Shown here: piece by piece, positions 45,891 to 49,045 of the stretch
Layout of the letters: every line of letters begins with the position of its first letter
Numbering within the stretch: position 1 is the first letter of the stretch
DNA from: Rickettsia typhi
GTDB taxonomy: Bacteria; Pseudomonadota; Alphaproteobacteria; Rickettsiales; Deianiraeaceae
Reading direction: 5' to 3'
Length of the DNA: 49,045 nt
Assembly: GCA_945876965.1 (NCBI GenBank)
Contig: CAMCQG010000005.1
Location: 1-49,045 of the forward strand
Made by a program: the position numbers and the translations under genes
The notes under the pieces: model-generated
Databases searched by the model: none
Seen by the model: only the letters and a program-made list of their open reading frames with translations
What the model was told of the DNA's origin: nothing

Positions 45891-47769
45891 GTTTGTAAAA
45901 AATATTAGAAAAAAAGCATTTAGCTTGGTCGAAATATCGGTTGTTATTGTAATAATAACGCTTTTGATGGCAACCATAATGGCATCACGAGTTTTGATAG
46001 AAGCAACACAATTGAATAAAATACAAAGTGATACCGCAAATATTCAGATTTTAACCGATGTTTTTCGCAACACATTTGATTGTCTTGCAGGAGATTGTCC
46101 TTATAGGCAATTACCAGAAAATATCAGGTCGCAAACACCATCTGGTTGCTTTAACCTTAAAAATGATTACATAACTCCGCTTACCCCACCAATAATAACA
46201 ACAGGTTTTAACACTGGAGCAATAGATCAAAATGCCAAAAGATCTTGTATGTTTTATGAATTCATAGCATTTGAATCACAAGCTTCTTATTTACCAAAAA
46301 ACACTATTGCAAAAAAAATCAATTCTGTTTTGGGTGTTCAAAGTGCCAATGCGGTTGCAAAAATATTATTATCTGGTAATCAGGTATTACAAGATATAAT
46401 TGCCACAAGAACAGATTCTATAAATACTAGTATTGCAACGAACAATATCGCTCTTGTGGCAAAGCAAAATACTTTTACGACAAATCAAACGATTATCGAA
46501 ACTAATAACACCACTATTTTAGCAAATCAAGCTATTATTGCAACCAATAACCCTACTATCGCATCAAATCAAACAACCATCACGGCTAATAATGCCACTA
46601 TCGCAGCAAATCAAGCAACTATTGAAACAAATCAAGCAACTATTGCAGCTAACAATACTACTATTGCAACAAATCAAGCAACTATTGCAACAAATCAAGC
46701 AACTATTGCAACCAAAAATACTACTATTGCAGCTAACAATACTACTATTGCAAACCATCAAAACAATATGACGAACCAAAGAACCTACGCAACAAATATG
46801 GCTAATTACAATGGTGGTTCTTGCCCGACAGTTACAGACTCTCATATGACCAATTTAGCCGTAAATAATTCTTGTGCTTGGCAACGAATGAATGTATTGC
46901 AATGTGGAAGTACCAGCTGTGGATCCTATTGCACTAGTTTATGTTACGCTAATGATTTTAATAACAATGTCCTTTCAAGCTACAATAATTCTAAAGCTAA
47001 CATAACAACATTAACAGTAAACAATACAACACTTAATAGTCAAATAACAACAGCAACTGATACGGTTAATACACTAACAGCACAAAATACAACACTTAAT
47101 AGTCAAGTAACAACAGCAACTAATACGGTTAATACACTAACAGCGCAGAATGCAACACTTAATAGTCAAATAACAACAGCAACCAACACTGTTGATACAC
47201 TAACAGCACAAAATGCAACACTTAATACGCAAATAGCCGATGCAACATTACTTAAAGCTACCTTAGATACACAATTAGAGATATCATCAGAGCCAAACAC
47301 ATACCTCGCAATGTCGGTAAATAGCGCAACAAATCCAATAGTATCAAGCACTTTAAGCTCATCAATGTGGGATTCTATAACCGTAAGTCAAACGAACAAA
47401 ACTTATCCATATGAAGCTAGCAATTTATCTGGAATACTTGGTAAACAATTATTAATTTCACGCAACACAAGCACAAACAACATCAATTCAACCAATATTG
47501 ATGGCGTTGCAATTGCACCAGAAAACGATAAAATGGCTGGTTTTAGTGCAAGTTTTTCTCGTAAAATGGACACAAAATTTGATGACGGAAAACCATACAC
47601 GGGCAATATAATAGCTGGTAAAAATGTTGCAGATTTGGCTAATATAAAAGGTTGCACAAATATCAGTCTTGCTAACTTTACCGATGTTGCTAATCATTTA
47701 GATGCCGATTATGCAAAAGGTAATTCTCTTGTTGGTGGCTGTGTGGTTGGCTTTATTATTAAGTCTTAA
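45889..47769 (+). CDS. Prepilin-like protein with long internal repeats
   Basis: The N-terminus KKAFSLVEISVVIVIITLL (8-26) is a type IV prepilin class: a short basic leader, cleavage before Phe11, Glu at mature position 5 and a long hydrophobic helix. Residues 30-185 are an unknown region, about 185-294 a run of 7-residue repeats (T-I-A-T-N-Q-A type), about 305-364 a Cys-rich segment with seven or more cysteines, 373-461 a 21-residue repeat, and the C-terminal part holds KFDDGKPYTGNI, seen in Rickettsiales-type pilin-like proteins. The repeats probably form a long helix or fibre. At 626 residues it is far larger than a pilin. It may be a surface fibre or pseudopilus adhesin. Repeat number could vary by slippage. 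Confidence 0.75.
   Translation: MFVKNIRKKAFSLVEISVVIVIITLLMATIMASRVLIEATQLNKIQSDTANIQILTDVFRNTFDCLAGDCPYRQLPENIRSQTPSGCFNLKNDYITPLTPPIITTGFNTGAIDQNAKRSCMFYEFIAFESQASYLPKNTIAKKINSVLGVQSANAVAKILLSGNQVLQDIIATRTDSINTSIATNNIALVAKQNTFTTNQTIIETNNTTILANQAIIATNNPTIASNQTTITANNATIAANQATIETNQATIAANNTTIATNQATIATNQATIATKNTTIAANNTTIANHQNNMTNQRTYATNMANYNGGSCPTVTDSHMTNLAVNNSCAWQRMNVLQCGSTSCGSYCTSLCYANDFNNNVLSSYNNSKANITTLTVNNTTLNSQITTATDTVNTLTAQNTTLNSQVTTATNTVNTLTAQNATLNSQITTATNTVDTLTAQNATLNTQIADATLLKATLDTQLEISSEPNTYLAMSVNSATNPIVSSTLSSSMWDSITVSQTNKTYPYEASNLSGILGKQLLISRNTSTNNINSTNIDGVAIAPENDKMAGFSASFSRKMDTKFDDGKPYTGNIIAGKNVADLANIKGCTNISLANFTDVANHLDADYAKGNSLVGGCVVGFIIKS
46441..46770 (+). repeat. 21-base tandem repeats coding for 7-residue units
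   Basis: Imperfect 21-base units of two kinds alternate: ACTATTGCAACAAATCAAGC and a variant with GCAGCTAACAATACT. Two copies of the first kind are identical and adjacent at 46660-46680 and 46681-46701. Units code for heptads such as TIATNQA and TIAANNT, so the period keeps the reading frame. The DNA-level identity suggests recent duplication. Confidence 0.85.
47026..47240 (+). repeat. 63-base tandem repeats coding for 21-residue units
   Basis: The start ACAACACTTAATAGTCAA recurs with small changes at 47026, 47089, 47152 and 47215, exactly 63 bases apart, about 3.5 units. Each codes for a 21-residue unit of the form TTLNSQITTATNTVNTLTAQN. The 63-base unit is three times the 21-base period of the first block, and both keep frame. 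Changes between copies are few, implying recent expansion. Confidence 0.88.
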
Positions 47770-47836
47770 AAATTATATTGTATATAATATTATATAGTTT
47801 ATTTTAGAGTTATTCCAGTTGTTAACTTAACGATAA

Positions 47837-49045
47837 ATGTCAGATAATTTTCAAAACAGCCAATATCTAAAAAAGACGATTCTGATAATTGTAAACAATA
47901 CATAAAACACTATTTAAAAGCAACAGACAAATTGAAGGAAGAATTAATAGATCAAATAAAAAATGAAATATCTAATTTGGATATTAAAATATCTTATGAT
48001 ACGGAATATACGCCAGAAGAAAATGCAAATGCTAGCTTTGAATATAATGGCATAGAACATAATATAGATTTAAAAGGACAATATTTTTATGATATATACA
48101 AAAAATATGATACTAGTACCATGAAGGTTACCGAAGCAACAATTACCCTGACTAATGAGAGTGGTATTATTAATCATATAAAAAGCCGAATAGATCAAAT
48201 TATAAAAACAAACATAAACAATATCGGTCCACAAAAATTAATTACAAACCTTGAAACGATATATAATGAAAAAAATAAACAGGCCACAATAACAATAAAA
48301 GATTTTGAAAACGGAAATAATAACTATAACAACCCAGACGATGACGGGTCTTTTAAGGCAACAGTAGAGGTAAATGGTATGTCTGTTGATATTTCAGAAA
48401 AATTAAGACCTATTTTGATTAACAATGGGGGACACCAAATGAAAATACCTATCTCATTAGATGAGCAGGAACAGGTTAAGTTAATTATTAACCATACAAT
48501 TAATACAATAATACCTGATAAAATTAAAAAAGAAAAAGAATTAAAAGAAAACAGTATTGGTGGACAAAATGATGAAGAAATTAAAAACTAGTTTGCCAAA
48601 AATGGCATTAAGGATATCACCATTAATCGTAATATCGTAAAAAAATATATACCTACAAACGGTAATAACTACTATCAAAAACAAGATGAAACACAAACAT
48701 TAGTAGATGAAATTATAGTACCTGGTATAGATAAAGATAATTTTATGAGAAATTATTATGATCTGCTATTTGATGAAAACAAAATAAAAAAAACAATATT
48801 AAAATCTGAGATTAAATATATATGTGAGCAAATAAAAGAGCAAAAAGAACAAGTAGCGACTTTACAAGATACAAAGGGAACGAACAGTAGTAGCACTAAA
48901 ATCGAACCAAGTAAAGATAAAAATGTGAGGGGAAATATAGCAAAGATAAAAGAGAAAAAAGAAATTAATCAGGATAAAAATCAAACAAATAAAAGGGAGC
49001 AAGAGATAAAAAAAATAATTGATGATGCAGAAATTGAATCTAAAA
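47837..49045 (+). pseudogene. Interrupted hypothetical gene running off the window
   Basis: The ATG at 47837 begins MSDNFQNSQYLKK, but the long open frame that follows is offset by one; six A at 47869-47874 separate the two, and seven would join them. The longer frame then runs to TAG at 48589-48591 (a 219-residue piece if read from TTG at 47932). After that stop the same frame stays open for another 454 bases to the window end with similar Lys/Glu/Asn-rich content. This is best read as one gene broken by a frameshift and a nonsense codon. No domain is recognised; two segments near 47990-48420 have a repeated beta-strand character (YNGIEHNIDLKGQYF and EVNGMSVDISEKLRP). A sequencing error could explain the shift but less easily the amber codon. 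Confidence 0.5.

Noticed and set aside
46441-47240. Regular repeats that could be mistaken for a CRISPR array
   Set aside because: The repeats are in-frame coding units without unique spacers, lie inside one long open frame, and no cas genes are near.

Overview
The window is about 49 kb of very AT-rich, tightly packed DNA from an alphaproteobacterium, most likely a host-associated member of the Rickettsiales or a similar lineage. That placement rests on several genes seen here: a class I lysyl-tRNA synthetase, a TIGR01459-type HAD protein, a COQ9 family protein next to nuoA, CcmA of cytochrome c maturation, and a Rickettsiales-style prepilin-like protein. The low GC, the many gene overlaps and the eukaryote-like tyrosine phosphatase fit the same picture. 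I cannot name a species from sequence alone. The presence of LpxB, BamE, PBP1A and an M23 peptidase shows a cell with lipid A, an outer membrane and peptidoglycan.

Layout. 1-5.4 kb: the end of an unknown gene, a HAD hydrolase, cca, ccmA with a small CcmD-like gene, a Xer recombinase, a classical protein tyrosine phosphatase homologue, a small exported protein, and rnpA. 5.4-13.4 kb: a hypothetical gene, coq9, nuoA, a 385-base spacer carrying three evenly spaced TTCGAA sites, an AlbA_2/ATPase regulator without a normal start codon, pccB, and a type ISP-like adenine methyltransferase translationally coupled to terC. 13.5-28 kb: a TSUP permease, then a long minus-strand run rplK-rplA-rplJ-rplL-rpoB-rpoC-lysS-gpmI. 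28-40 kb: nrdB, lpxB, mrcA, an M23 peptidase, a stand-alone Pol I-type 5' exonuclease, an outer-membrane protein, dprA, bamE, rbfA, rpoZ, rsmD and ald. 40-46 kb: an accessory plus-strand cassette of a coiled-coil gene, a large restriction-methylase, two small membrane proteins and recJ, all overlapping or closely spaced. 46-49 kb: a repeat-filled prepilin-like protein whose start lies in a hairpin, then an interrupted gene running off the window.

How the parts work together. Most of the window is housekeeping: transcription and translation, envelope construction, nucleotide reduction and respiration. The parts that deserve attention are accessory. The restriction-methylase at 40.4 kb has its ATG fused by an ATGA overlap to the gene before it, but a run of seven A places the body of the enzyme in another frame; six A would restore it. 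The same enzyme carries an in-frame palindromic repeat directly before its catalytic NPPY motif and has an unusually AT-rich specificity part. The tyrosine phosphatase has both catalytic residues but an altered signature loop, and is coupled to a small exported protein. The prepilin-like protein has 7-residue and 21-residue repeats that are very regular at the DNA level. No tRNA, rRNA, insertion sequence or CRISPR array was recognised.
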